64,000 nt of DNA from JBJYIN01 sp046237015 (GTDB lineage: Bacteria > Pseudomonadota > Gammaproteobacteria > Enterobacterales > Enterobacteriaceae): the NCBI RefSeq assembly GCF_046237015.1, contig NZ_JBJYIN010000004.1, forward strand, positions 186,001-250,000. The letters are read 5' to 3'. Below the pieces are notes generated by a model that saw only the letters and a list, made by a program, of their open reading frames with translations, was not told the DNA's origin and did not search any database. The position numbers and the translations under genes were made by a program. Shown piece by piece: positions 17,819 to 26,027 of the stretch (positions are counted from its first letter, which is position 1; every line of letters begins with the position of its first letter).

Positions 17819-18154
17819 ATGAGAAGGTATTTTATTGATGATGAAACTCCATGGGAAGAGTTGGGCGGCGGAATTAAACGCAAGATCATCACCTGGAGTG
17901 ATGAGTTGATGATGGTCTGCGTTCACTTTGAGAAAGGTGCGATCGGCACACCGCATAAACACGATATTCACGATCAGATCGCTTATGTCGCAGCAGGCAG
18001 TTTTGAAGTCGTGATTGAAGGCGAAAAACGGATTTTAAAAACTGGCGATGCCTATATGGCAGTGAAAAATGAAATGCATGGTGTGGTTTCTCTGGAAGAA
18101 GGAAGCGTACTGATCGATACGTTTTCTCCCAAGCGGGCTGACTTCCTGTCATAA
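17819..18154 (+). CDS. kdgF: Unsaturated uronate processing cupin KdgF
   Basis: KdgF speeds conversion of 4,5-unsaturated galacturonate, made by pectate lyases, to the linear 5-keto-4-deoxyuronate. The 111-residue single-domain cupin carries metal ligands His46, His48, Gln53 (GTPHKHDIHDQ) and His87, and the C-terminal IDTFSPKR that lines the active site in the family. The second ATG (17819) is preferred because it sits 5 bases from the ribosome site AGGAG; the first ATG is only 2 bases from it. It is divergent from the kduI remnant and has its own KdgR box and terminator. Confidence 0.92.
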   Translation: MRRYFIDDETPWEELGGGIKRKIITWSDELMMVCVHFEKGAIGTPHKHDIHDQIAYVAAGSFEVVIEGEKRILKTGDAYMAVKNEMHGVVSLEEGSVLIDTFSPKRADFLS

Positions 18155-18160
18155 TCACCG

Positions 18161-18191
18161 ACATGGGCCGATCAGTCTGATCGGCCCATGT
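18161..18191. terminator. Terminator of kdgF, possibly also hxpB
   Basis: ACATGGGCCGATCA gtc TGATCGGCCCATGT is an almost perfect 14-bp stem right after kdgF. The T run is short (TTTCATT), but the stem is very stable. Confidence 0.8.
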
Positions 18192-18295
18192 TTCATTACT
18201 GAAGAAATGTTTCATGCCTGAAGAATAGTTCTTTTCCCTGCTGATATCGGCACTACGCTTTTTCTTTCCCACCAGTATTTCGCTGCAATACCATG

Positions 18296-18961
18296 TTATG
18301 CGATATGTCTAACCGTCAATTGTTGCAATGAATCCAATCTATGTTCAGCTAAGGACCAACGAGGATCCTGACTGAATTCAATTTGTGGAACGACAATGGA
18401 GCGCATCCGAGCCGCTTTCGTTGCAATCATACCGTTTACTGAGTCTTCCAGCGTAACGCAATGTAACGGTGAAACGCCTAATCCATCGGCCGCATTCAAA
18501 TAGACCTCCGGGTGGGGCTTACTGTACGGTAATTTTTCTGCGGAAACTAAAACGTCAAAATACGTCTCAAGGTGAAACATGTGGAGTACGCGTTGTAGCA
18601 TGTGCAGCGGGGATGCCGACGCCAGTCCGATTTTGAGATTCTGCTGACGACAAAGCTGCAAGGCGTGTTCAACGCCTGGCAGTAAAGGGCGTCGTTCATC
18701 GACTAGCTCGATGGCACGCTCAATAATGCGGTTAACAACGGCTTCTTTGCTGGGTGTTTTCCAAGGGGAGAGACGATACCAGAGATCAACAACCATATCG
18801 ATGCGTAGCCCCAGCGTATCCGTCATGGACTGGCGAAGTGACGTATCAACGCCCAGCGAAGCGATGACTTCAATTTCAGCCATATCCCATAGGGGTTCTG
18901 AGTCAATCAGTAAGCCATCCATATCAAAAATGGCAGCGCGGATAGAAGAGTCAGTGGTCAT
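18296..18961 (-). CDS. hxpB: HAD-family hexitol/2-deoxyglucose-6-phosphate phosphatase
   Basis: The 221-residue protein is the orthologue of E. coli HxpB (YniC), a haloacid-dehalogenase sugar phosphatase acting on 2-deoxyglucose-6-phosphate and related sugar phosphates. Catalytic motif I is FDMDG with Asp13 nucleophile and Asp15; motif II ASASPLHM; Lys in KLPYSKPHPEVYL; motif IV LEDSVNGM. Start at 18961 aligns with E. coli and has GGAG 9 bases upstream; a longer frame begins six codons earlier. Divergent from yniB, as in E. coli. Confidence 0.93.
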   Translation of the reverse strand: MTTDSSIRAAIFDMDGLLIDSEPLWDMAEIEVIASLGVDTSLRQSMTDTLGLRIDMVVDLWYRLSPWKTPSKEAVVNRIIERAIELVDERRPLLPGVEHALQLCRQQNLKIGLASASPLHMLQRVLHMFHLETYFDVLVSAEKLPYSKPHPEVYLNAADGLGVSPLHCVTLEDSVNGMIATKAARMRSIVVPQIEFSQDPRWSLAEHRLDSLQQLTVRHIA

Positions 18962-19055
18962 GCCAATCAGCTCCGTCATTAAAGAAAAGTAAGAAATCGA
19001 CTACAATGGTCGTTCATTATAAGCTAAATCATTGCTTATAAAAGAAGGGGAACTC

Positions 19056-19604
19056 ATGACGTATCAACAAGCCGGCCGTATTGCCGTGGTTAAACGTATC
19101 GCGGGATGGATAATTTTTATTCCGGCTTTGCTGTCCACTCTCATTTCACTGGCTAACTACTTGTATACCTATACGCAGAAAAAACAGGGCATTGATGCGG
19201 TGCTGCTGGATTTTCTGCATCTAATGATCGATATGGTTCGATTCAATACGCCTTTTCTAAATCTTTTCTGGTACAACTCGCCAGTACCAGATTTCACGCG
19301 TTTTTTTAACATCGCAACGATGATGTTCTGGCTAATTTATATCCTGATGTTTGTCGGTCTGGCTTTGCAGGTTTCTGGTGCCCGAATGTCTCGTCAAACG
19401 AAGGTTATTCGGGAAGGCATTGAGGATCAATTGATTCTGGAAAAGATGAAAGGGAGTGAGGGGCACTCACGTGAAACGTTAGAATCACGAGTGTCTGTAC
19501 CCAGGCATTCAATTTTTCTACAGTTTTTCCCGCTCTACATTTTACCGGTGATCATCGCCGGGCTGGGGTACATGGTTTTACGTTTATTGGGGATGCCGGT
19601 GTAA
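19056..19604 (+). CDS. yniB: YniB family inner-membrane protein
   Basis: This 182-residue orthologue of E. coli YniB has unknown function. Three to four hydrophobic segments are visible (about 17-40, 85-110 and 155-180), with the conserved GARMSRQTKVIREGIEDQL in the cytoplasmic middle part and FLQFFPLYILPV near the end. The start at 19056 (MTYQQAGRIAV) aligns with E. coli and has AAGGGG upstream; an earlier in-frame ATG at 19032 is not needed. Conserved next to hxpB and yniA. Confidence 0.88.
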   Translation: MTYQQAGRIAVVKRIAGWIIFIPALLSTLISLANYLYTYTQKKQGIDAVLLDFLHLMIDMVRFNTPFLNLFWYNSPVPDFTRFFNIATMMFWLIYILMFVGLALQVSGARMSRQTKVIREGIEDQLILEKMKGSEGHSRETLESRVSVPRHSIFLQFFPLYILPVIIAGLGYMVLRLLGMPV

Positions 19605-19624
19605 TCGTGCCCATGTGATTAAAG

Positions 19625-19645
19625 AAAGCCGCTTAGGCGGCTTTA
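19625..19645. terminator. Bidirectional terminator between yniB and yniA
   Basis: AAAGCCGC ttag GCGGCTTT lies between the convergent yniB and yniA; flanking A and T residues suit both directions. Confidence 0.8.
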
Positions 19646-19675
19646 CGCTGACTAAATCTGTGTTACCCCTTGATT

Positions 19676-20536
19676 TTATACGTTGAGCTGTTCTTCTATA
19701 ATCTGCTGAGCATCTACGATACTTTTCCCACCAAACAGATTAGCCCGATTAAGCAGATAATAAATCTGATAGATGGGCTGACGTTCAATAAACCCTTTAT
19801 CGAGCGGCCATACGCTCTGATAGCCGTCGTAAATTTGTGGTGGTAATTCGGGATAAAGCGGCAACATCGCGAGATCACACTCACGATCGCCCCAGTAGCT
19901 GGCTGGATCGAACAGATAGCATCCCCTATGACTATTTGCACAATTATCGGGCCATAAATCGCCGTGAAGCAACGAGGGTTGAGGTTGATGGCCTGCCAGC
20001 CGTTCTTCAGTACGTGAAATCAATGTTTCGATGTGTCCAAAATGCATTCCTTTTTCTGCGGCTAACTGAAGTTGCCAGCCAACGCGTTGTTCTGCAAAAA
20101 AGGAAGACCACCGACGCTGCCAACAGTTTGGCTGAGGGGTTGTAGAGAGATCGCTGTCAAAATCTAGTCCAAATTGGGGCTGATCGCTCCATTGATGCAG
20201 ATGAGCAAGTTGTTCGCCAAGACACCAGGCACTATGAGCATCCAGCGGTTTCACCGGCAGGTATTCCAGCAGTAGAAAGCTGTTATCTCTGGCGCTTCCA
20301 ACACCGTAAACCTCTGGGACATTAACAGTATTGCTGCGGGCTAATAACGTAAGTTGGTCGGCTTCGGCTCTGAATTTGGAGAGCATTTCTCGAACGTCAC
20401 ATTTTACGAAAATCTCGTGGGCACCATATCGGATATACCAGGCTGGGTGAATCTCACCACCGGACAGTTCCTGACGATCCTGAATGTCCGCAGCACCAAG
20501 GTGTTCTTCCAAAAGTCGGCTGATTGCTTGCCACAT
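19676..20536 (-). CDS. yniA: Fructosamine kinase-family protein YniA
   Basis: The 286-residue cytoplasmic kinase belongs to the fructosamine-3-kinase family, which removes sugar adducts from proteins by phosphorylating ketoamines; E. coli YniA is the counterpart. The APH-like fold shows FVKCD with the ATP-binding lysine (about 45), the catalytic loop HGDLWPDN (191-198) and metal-binding Asp210 in LFDPASYWGDRECDLA. The gene lies convergent with yniB. Actual substrate in bacteria is not settled. Confidence 0.9.
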   Translation of the reverse strand: MWQAISRLLEEHLGAADIQDRQELSGGEIHPAWYIRYGAHEIFVKCDVREMLSKFRAEADQLTLLARSNTVNVPEVYGVGSARDNSFLLLEYLPVKPLDAHSAWCLGEQLAHLHQWSDQPQFGLDFDSDLSTTPQPNCWQRRWSSFFAEQRVGWQLQLAAEKGMHFGHIETLISRTEERLAGHQPQPSLLHGDLWPDNCANSHRGCYLFDPASYWGDRECDLAMLPLYPELPPQIYDGYQSVWPLDKGFIERQPIYQIYYLLNRANLFGGKSIVDAQQIIEEQLNV

Positions 20537-20727
20537 AAAGTCATCCTCCCGTTGATGTCGCCAGATACCCAGAATGCTTATGTCAGCTATCCAACAATGG
20601 ATAACTATGAGTACGGTAACTCATTGAGCACGATAAAAAATGGACCTATGACACAGTGATGATGGATGACGCGAGAAAGTGCTCAGCAGAAAAGTATAGA
20701 CGTAGTTGAAAAATAGCGCCGTTTCTC

Positions 20728-20854
20728 TATACCCATCATACTTCAAGCTGCTTGTGCGTTGGCTGCCCTTACTCACCCCAGTCACTTACTTGAGTAAGCT
20801 CCTGGGGATTCGTGCGGTTGCCGCCTTCACGCAACTTGAATTATTTTGGGTATA
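20728..20854 (+). repeat. ERIC element, full length 127 bp
   Basis: A canonical ERIC copy runs from TATACCC to GGGTATA, exactly 127 bp, with the CAGTCACTTACTTGAGTAAG central palindrome and arms CATACTTCAAGCTGC / GCAACTTGAATTATTT. It occupies the 390-bp gap between yniA and sitD; nothing else is evident there except a hairpin at 20879. Confidence 0.95.
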
Positions 20855-20878
20855 TGCCATCGGCTTTTGTAGTGGTGT

Positions 20879-20903
20879 TGCAGGGAGGGCGTTACTCCCT
20901 GCA
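20879..20903. terminator. Hairpin downstream of sitD
   Basis: TGCAGGGAG ggcgtta CTCCCTGCA forms a 9-bp stem about 26 bp past the sitD stop. There is no clear T run on the minus strand, so it may be a weak terminator or mRNA 3'-end stabiliser. Confidence 0.45.
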
Positions 20904-20929
20904 TCTTTAATAGTCAGAAAACGTCTGTT

Positions 20930-21781
20930 TTATGCCGGTGTGGCCGCGATGGTGCTTTTTCGTAGTTTCCACTGGTGATAAATCAATGCCAAAGTGAAGA
21001 ACAATGCCTGAACCAGGACGATACAAGGGCCGGTCGCCCCATCAATATGGAAACTGATTAACGTCCCTGCAATACAAGACACCACTGAAACCAAGGTTGC
21101 TAATAGCAACATACGATCGAAACGTTTACAGATCATGAAGGCAATAATGCCCGGTGCGATGAGCATAGCGATGACCAAAATCACCCCGACTGCCTGTAGG
21201 GAAGCCACGATGGTCAAAGCCAACAGGCAGAGTAATCCATAGTGCAGCAATTTCACGGGAAGGCCGATAACACGAGCATGATTGGGATCGAAACAGTAAA
21301 GCATGAAGTCACGACGTTTCAGCAGAATGATGGATAAAGTGACGCCAGCGATGAATAGGATTTGCGTCAGTTCCTGCCCCGTAATTCCCAGAACGTTACC
21401 AAAAAGAATATGGTTTAAGTGCTGATCGGTATCGATTCGGGCGAACATGACTAAACCCAATGCAAACATGCCGGAAAAGATAATTCCCATAACGGTGTCT
21501 TCTTTTACCCGGCTGTGTTCTTTTACATAGCCGGTTGCGATGGCGCAGAAAATGCCGGAAACGAACGCCCCGATGACCAGTGGAATGCCAAGAAGAAATG
21601 CTAAAACAATACCGGGTAGTACGGCATGAGAGATGGCATCTCCCATCAGCGACCAACCTTTTAACACTAGATAGCATGACAAGATGGCACACACCGTTCC
21701 AGTGACAATGGCGGCGATGAGTGCACGTTGCATAAATGGATAGGCAAGCGGTTCCGTTAACCAACTCACAAGTATGCTCAT
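20930..21781 (-). CDS. sitD: Manganese/iron ABC importer, permease SitD
   Basis: The 283-residue permease is of the ABC-3 (ZnuB/SitD/YfeD) family, with eight to nine membrane helices. Conserved family segments include LVLKGWSLMGDAISHAVLPG and SLQAVGVILVIAMLIAPG. It overlaps sitC by 4 bp and is the last gene of sitABCD. With SitC it forms the membrane channel. It is called yfeD in Yersinia nomenclature. Confidence 0.92.
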   Translation of the reverse strand: MSILVSWLTEPLAYPFMQRALIAAIVTGTVCAILSCYLVLKGWSLMGDAISHAVLPGIVLAFLLGIPLVIGAFVSGIFCAIATGYVKEHSRVKEDTVMGIIFSGMFALGLVMFARIDTDQHLNHILFGNVLGITGQELTQILFIAGVTLSIILLKRRDFMLYCFDPNHARVIGLPVKLLHYGLLCLLALTIVASLQAVGVILVIAMLIAPGIIAFMICKRFDRMLLLATLVSVVSCIAGTLISFHIDGATGPCIVLVQALFFTLALIYHQWKLRKSTIAATPA

Positions 21782-22641
21782 AGTGCGTCTCCGGCCTGAT
21801 CTTGCCGCCTGGCATGGCGTGAGGCGAGTAGACCATGCTTAGGTGCGAATAAAAACGCCAACAGGAAGACAAGCGTTTGTAGTGTGACAATCACACCGCC
21901 AGTGGCTCCGTCGAGGAAAAAACTCAGATACGCCCCCGTGGCGCTCGTAATAGCCCCTAAAGCGATGGCAATGAGCACTAAGCGTTCAAATCGGTCGGTG
22001 AGAAGATAGGCGGTCGCACCGGGGGTAATGACCATCGCAATGACCAGTATTGCCCCAACCGTTTGCAAGGCGGCGACAGTACAGGCACTCAGAAGGGTAA
22101 AAAATAGAATTTTCAGTTTCAGTGGCGACAATCCAATCGATCTTGCGTGGTTTTCATCGAAAAACACGGCTAACAGATCCTTCCATAACAGGCACAGAAT
22201 GACGAATGTGATACCAATGATGATTTCGACCTGAAGCACATCTTCATCGGCGATACCAAGGATGTTACCGAATATGATGGATTGAACGTTCACCGACGTC
22301 GGGTTGAGAGAAATAATTAACAAGCCAACGGCAAAGAATGTGGAAAAAATAAAGCCAATAATCGCGTCTTCGCGCAGTCGGGTAATATGCCGAATCAGCG
22401 TCATGGCTAATGCGGCCAGCATACCGGTGAAAAACGCACCAGCAGCATAGGGTAAGCCAAGCGCATAAGCACCTGCCACACCAGGGACCACCGAGTGTGA
22501 TAACGCATCGCCCATTAACGACCAGCCTTTCAGCATGAGATATGCTGAAAGAAAAGCACATACGCCGCCTACAATCGCGCTGACCCAGATAGCTTTAACC
22601 ATGTAGTTATAGCTAAACGGTTGCAATAAAATGTCGACCAT
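21778..22641 (-). CDS. sitC: Manganese/iron ABC importer, permease SitC
   Basis: A paralogous ABC-3 permease of 287 residues, with the same LMLKGWSLMGDALSHSVVPG and LQTVGAILVIAMVITPGATAY signatures as SitD. It overlaps sitB by 1 bp and sitD by 4 bp, so the operon is translationally coupled. Two different permeases forming a heterodimer is the standard Sit/Yfe arrangement. Confidence 0.92.
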   Translation of the reverse strand: MVDILLQPFSYNYMVKAIWVSAIVGGVCAFLSAYLMLKGWSLMGDALSHSVVPGVAGAYALGLPYAAGAFFTGMLAALAMTLIRHITRLREDAIIGFIFSTFFAVGLLIISLNPTSVNVQSIIFGNILGIADEDVLQVEIIIGITFVILCLLWKDLLAVFFDENHARSIGLSPLKLKILFFTLLSACTVAALQTVGAILVIAMVITPGATAYLLTDRFERLVLIAIALGAITSATGAYLSFFLDGATGGVIVTLQTLVFLLAFLFAPKHGLLASRHARRQDQAGDAL

Positions 22642-23531
22642 TAGTCTTTCTTCTCCTCACTGGCAGAACGCAAAGCAGGAGGATCGCTCTTGGTTGAACC
22701 ATAGAAAACAGCCGGGCGTTCATCGTCGGTCAGCACTGTCACGGAGCGGACATCGTCATCATCGTGGAGGTGAGGGCCACCAAGGTTGATGTGGCGCAAT
22801 ACACCACCAAAGGTTTTTTCCAAATTGCTTTGGGTGAATGTGCTGTGTGTCGGTCCTGCCGCCAGTACAGTTCGATTAACTAAGATCACGTTATCGCAAA
22901 ATTCAGGTACGCTCCCAAGATTATGAGTGGCCACCAGAATCAAATGTCCTTCATCACGCAGCGTGCGAAGCAGATCGATAATGGCATTTTCGGTTTTGAC
23001 ATCCACGCCGGTAAATGGCTCATCCAGAAGCAGGACGCTACCTTGTTGCGCCAGAGCACGAGCAAGGAATACGCGTTTTTTCTGCCCCCCGGATAATTCA
23101 CCTATCTGGCGCTGGCGTAGGGCAGAAAGCCCTACGCGTTCTAATGATTCGGCAACGATAGCGCGATCCTGCTGGCTTGGGATCCGTAGAAAATTCATCT
23201 TCCCATAGCGACCCATCATGACGACATCGGAAACCAATACTGGGAAGTTCCAGTCCACGTCTTCGGTCTGTGGAACATAAGCAACCAGATTTTGTTTTAA
23301 TGCCTGCAAAATGGGCTTCTGATTAAGAAGAACCTGTCCGGTGGTAGGCTTAACTAGCCCCATAATACTTTTGAATAGCGTGGATTTTCCGCTGCCGTTG
23401 ACGCCAACCAACGCACAAATTGTCCCGCCATTCAGCGAAAATGAGGCATGGCGTATCGCCTGATGCCCATTGCTATAGGTGACAGAGACATCATTGACAT
23501 CTAACGATTGTGATGCTGCCTGACTACTCAT
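22641..23531 (-). CDS. sitB: Manganese/iron ABC importer, ATPase SitB
   Basis: The 296-residue ATPase has Walker A GVNGSGKS (43-50), signature LSGGQKKR and Walker B VLLLDEPF. The C-terminal extension contains HLHDDDDV, an acidic and histidine-rich stretch that could sense metal, though this is inference. It overlaps sitA by 4 bp and sitC by 1 bp. Confidence 0.93.
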   Translation of the reverse strand: MSSQAASQSLDVNDVSVTYSNGHQAIRHASFSLNGGTICALVGVNGSGKSTLFKSIMGLVKPTTGQVLLNQKPILQALKQNLVAYVPQTEDVDWNFPVLVSDVVMMGRYGKMNFLRIPSQQDRAIVAESLERVGLSALRQRQIGELSGGQKKRVFLARALAQQGSVLLLDEPFTGVDVKTENAIIDLLRTLRDEGHLILVATHNLGSVPEFCDNVILVNRTVLAAGPTHSTFTQSNLEKTFGGVLRHINLGGPHLHDDDDVRSVTVLTDDERPAVFYGSTKSDPPALRSASEEKKD

Positions 23532-24442
23532 TGATCAAATCCCTTGGCGATGGTTTCTACCGTGACATTTAGCAAATCAATGTAGGTAGGAACCGGGCCT
23601 TTTTCATTTGACAACGAGTCAACATAAAGGACGCCGCCATATTTGGCACCAGTCTCTTTACTGACTTGTTTTGCTGGTTTGTCTGACACCGTGCTTTCGC
23701 TAAATACCACGGGGATCTGCTTTTCACGCACGGTATCGATCACACGACGAACCTGCTGTGGTGAACCTTGCTCATCCGCATTAATGGGCCACAGATACAC
23801 TTCATTAAATTGATAATCTTTCGCCAGATAGCTGAAGGCACCTTCACTGGTTACCAGCCAACGGTGTTGTTCAGCGATGCGAGAAAGGCGTTCACGCAAC
23901 GGCGAATCGATCGCTTTGATTTTTTCTGCGTAGGCTTTCGCATTGCGATTATAGGTTTCGGCATTGGCGGGATCGTATTTCACCAACCCGGCACGAATAT
24001 TCTCAATGTAAATTAATGCATTAGAGGGTGACATCCAGGCGTGAGGATTAGGATTCCCGTTGTAAGCGCCTTCTCGGATAGGGAGTGGCGTAATGCCTTC
24101 GGTGACAACGACGGCAGGGACATCCTTGACGTTTTCAAAGAAACGCTCAAACCAACGCTCCAGGTTCATACCATTCCACAGTATCAATTGGGCAGACTGT
24201 GCTTTGACGATATCGCGTGGCGTCGGTTGATAATCATGGATCTCTGCGCCCGGTTTGGTAATCGATTCTACCGTCGCGGCATCACCGGCAATATTTTGTG
24301 CAATGTCCTGAATAATCGTAAAGGTGGTGACGACTTTGAGTTTTTCTGCTGCTTGCGTATAGCTACTGGCGAATAGGAATAAAGCGCACGGCAAGGCAAT
24401 ACGTCGCAGGAGGGGAGAGAGAGAGACCTGGAAACCGATCAT
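23528..24442 (-). CDS. sitA: Manganese/iron ABC importer, metal-binding protein SitA
   Basis: The 304-residue periplasmic cluster A-I metal-binding protein captures Mn(II)/Fe(II) for SitBCD. A signal peptide (about residues 1-31, ending SYTQA) precedes the mature protein. Metal-ligand regions typical of the family are visible: EIHDYQPTP, NPHAWMSP, the Glu in TSEGAFSYLAKDY and the Asp in TVSDKPAKQ. It lacks the His-rich loop of ZnuA, which favours Mn/Fe over zinc. First gene of the operon, with a Fur box at 24476-24490. Confidence 0.93.
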   Translation of the reverse strand: MIGFQVSLSPLLRRIALPCALFLFASSYTQAAEKLKVVTTFTIIQDIAQNIAGDAATVESITKPGAEIHDYQPTPRDIVKAQSAQLILWNGMNLERWFERFFENVKDVPAVVVTEGITPLPIREGAYNGNPNPHAWMSPSNALIYIENIRAGLVKYDPANAETYNRNAKAYAEKIKAIDSPLRERLSRIAEQHRWLVTSEGAFSYLAKDYQFNEVYLWPINADEQGSPQQVRRVIDTVREKQIPVVFSESTVSDKPAKQVSKETGAKYGGVLYVDSLSNEKGPVPTYIDLLNVTVETIAKGFDQ

Positions 24443-24475
24443 GCAAATATCCTTACAAAGCGTGAATGTGTTATA

Positions 24476-24490
24476 TGAGAATAATTATCA
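24476..24490 (-). promoter_or_regulatory. Predicted Fur box of sitABCD
   Basis: TGAGAATAATTATCA matches the 7-1-7 Fur core TGATAATNATTATCA at all but one position. It lies 34 bp upstream of the sitA start, a position that would let Fur-Fe(II) repress the operon. No MntR palindrome was recognised nearby. Confidence 0.8.
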
Positions 24491-24502
24491 ATATCATTTA
24501 AG

Positions 24503-24595
24503 TCAAGGGGCAGATAAGCGTAACGAAGGGGTAAGGTGTCCGGCGACATGAGTGATGGCTGTTTGTAGGCCTGTGCTGCTGAGCAAAGCGCTCAT
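24503..24595 (-). CDS. Possible 30-codon leader ORF upstream of sitA
   Basis: Reading toward sitA, ATG at 24595 preceded by AGAGGAAC opens 30 codons (MSALLSSTGLQTAITHV..., ending LRLSAP) and stops just before the Fur box. It has no hydrophobic helix, no cysteine or metal motif, and no recognised family. It would be transcribed only from a promoter upstream of the Fur-box promoter. The good ribosome site is the only positive evidence; chance is a real alternative. Confidence 0.25.
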   Translation of the reverse strand: MSALLSSTGLQTAITHVAGHLTPSLRLSAP

Positions 24596-24842
24596 AATGT
24601 TCCTCTGATAACAAATAACGCATTCTAATTTAAAGAATAACAATCAACATTGCAACGTAGCGATAACACTAATGAAGATAATTCACGCTTTTGTGGAGCC
24701 AGAGACTAATCAGTATAGACGATGACATAAAAACGGCACAAAACATAGGGAGATAAACTAACGAAACACTCAAACCTGCCGATAAATGGTAGGTAAAGTA
24801 AATACGCGACGTATTTTATCAGGAAGAAGGTATAGGAAAGTT

Positions 24843-24938
24843 ATGAGCACAAAATCAGAGCGCCGCTGGAAACTGGCGAGCATAATTTTACTGGTCGTGT
24901 TGGCTGTGTTATTTGTGGTGATGTTGCAAGTTGATTAA
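24843..24938 (+). CDS. Predicted small single-helix membrane protein, 31 aa
   Basis: ATG at 24843 follows AGGAAAGTT and opens 31 codons: a short basic N-terminus (MSTKSERRWK), one strongly hydrophobic helix (about residues 11-28, LASIILLVVLAVLFVVML) and a short acidic end (QVD). The positive-inside layout is that of many enterobacterial small membrane proteins. It reads away from sitA and stands alone. I do not recognise a named family. The surrounding interval 24443-25467 holds only the Fur box, the possible leader ORF and an ERIC derivative. Confidence 0.55.
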   Translation: MSTKSERRWKLASIILLVVLAVLFVVMLQVD

Positions 24939-25162
24939 TTAAGGATGTAATAACGAACGTCGGCATGAAAATAATTTTCATTTCTTATTTGGTATGAAAC
25001 CAGAAATCTAAAAATGAGCGTGATAATAGGAATCGATAGCTGATATTTCTATAAGGTATGGTTATGCTGCCGCGATACTTGGTTCCCATCACCAATATGT
25101 GTAAAACCCAACAGTGATAATAATTATTAACTGTTATTTAAACGAACAGATATTGTACTAAA

Positions 25163-25265
25163 CCATTCAAGTTGCCGATGTTCGTTACTCGCCCCGTTGG
25201 GGGGCGTTGCTAGGTGAGCTCAACGCTGCCCGTCTGATTTGGTCACTTGAATTATTTTGGGTATA
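25163..25265 (+). repeat. ERIC-derived element with internal deletion
   Basis: The left arm (CATTCAAGTTGC), GTTCGTTACTCGCCCCGTTGGGG from the long-form insertion, and the right arm CTTGAATTATTTTGGGTATA are present in about 103 bp, but the central AGTAAG core is missing. It looks like a deletion derivative of the long ERIC form. Confidence 0.75.
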
Positions 25266-25467
25266 TACCAAAAAATGATGAATTGGATCCATGAAATGAA
25301 GATGTATTTAATCTCATCAATAGAACAGTTTAGCGTGTCATTGTCTGTTCCTAAGCCGTTGAGGACTCGGATCTGTGCGGCATGTCCATGACTGATAAAA
25401 AATGGCTTGCCATCGATTACATAGTGTGTAATAACGCTTCTGGGTAAAACGAGGTACAGTTCTGTAT

Positions 25468-25584
25468 ATGAATGGCATTTTCAGTAAAGAAGACTTGAGT
25501 ACAAACGTTAGCGTTGAATACCGCTTCTCTGCCGATCCTTATCTTAGTGCCTCAAGCAGTAACGACTTTGGTTTGTCTGTATAA
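25468..25584 (+). CDS. yobF: Small protein YobF
   Basis: The 38-residue ORF MNGIFSKEDLSTNVSVEYRF, followed by SADPYLSASSSN, aligns clearly with E. coli YobF ([20 protein letters not shown], then SAEPYIGASCSN), a stress-associated small protein of unknown function. As in E. coli it sits directly upstream of cspC (39 bp gap) and is probably cotranscribed. The C-terminus is shorter than in E. coli. The ribosome site is weak (GAGG 14 bases upstream). Confidence 0.88.
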   Translation: MNGIFSKEDLSTNVSVEYRFSADPYLSASSSNDFGLSV

Positions 25585-25623
25585 CGCCTCTGGCGGTTTA
25601 AACAATTAAAGGAAATATTTGAA

Positions 25624-25833
25624 ATGGCAAAGATTAAAGGTCAGGTTAAGTGGTTCAATGAGTCTAAAGGCTTCGGTTTCATCACTCCGGCTGACGGTAG
25701 CAAAGATGTATTCGTACATTTTTCTGCAATTCAAGGTAATGGCTTCAAAACCCTGGCTGAAGGCCAAAACGTAGAGTTTGAAATTCAAGATGGTCAGAAA
25801 GGCCCATCTGCAGTAAACGTGACTGCACTGTAA
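25624..25833 (+). CDS. cspC: Cold-shock-like RNA chaperone CspC
   Basis: The 69-residue single cold-shock domain protein binds single-stranded RNA and affects stress mRNA stability. RNA-binding motifs are KGFGFI (RNP1) and VFVHF (RNP2). The sequence is nearer E. coli CspC (MAKIKGQVKWF..., IQGNGFKTLAEGQNVEFEIQ) than CspE, and the yobF neighbour supports CspC. A strong terminator follows. Confidence 0.96.
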   Translation: MAKIKGQVKWFNESKGFGFITPADGSKDVFVHFSAIQGNGFKTLAEGQNVEFEIQDGQKGPSAVNVTAL

Positions 25834-25849
25834 TTTACAGCTCCCGTTG

Positions 25850-25877
25850 CAAAACCCGCCATGGTGCGGGTTTTTTG
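25850..25877 (+). terminator. Terminator of yobF-cspC
   Basis: AAAACCCGC catg GTGCGGGTTTTTTG is a classic intrinsic terminator 17 bp after cspC. Confidence 0.92.
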
Positions 25878-26027
25878 TTCTCTGTAATTTCGGATAGTGA
25901 GTATTACGCGCTGTTATAGGCTTAATGCCAAAAGTTTCTCCCGAAAATAATGTGTTGTGTACCTTGAGATATTTTTGGTAATGAAAATCCAGAATGATGA
26001 GATGTGGTGGATAAGGATGGGAGACTA

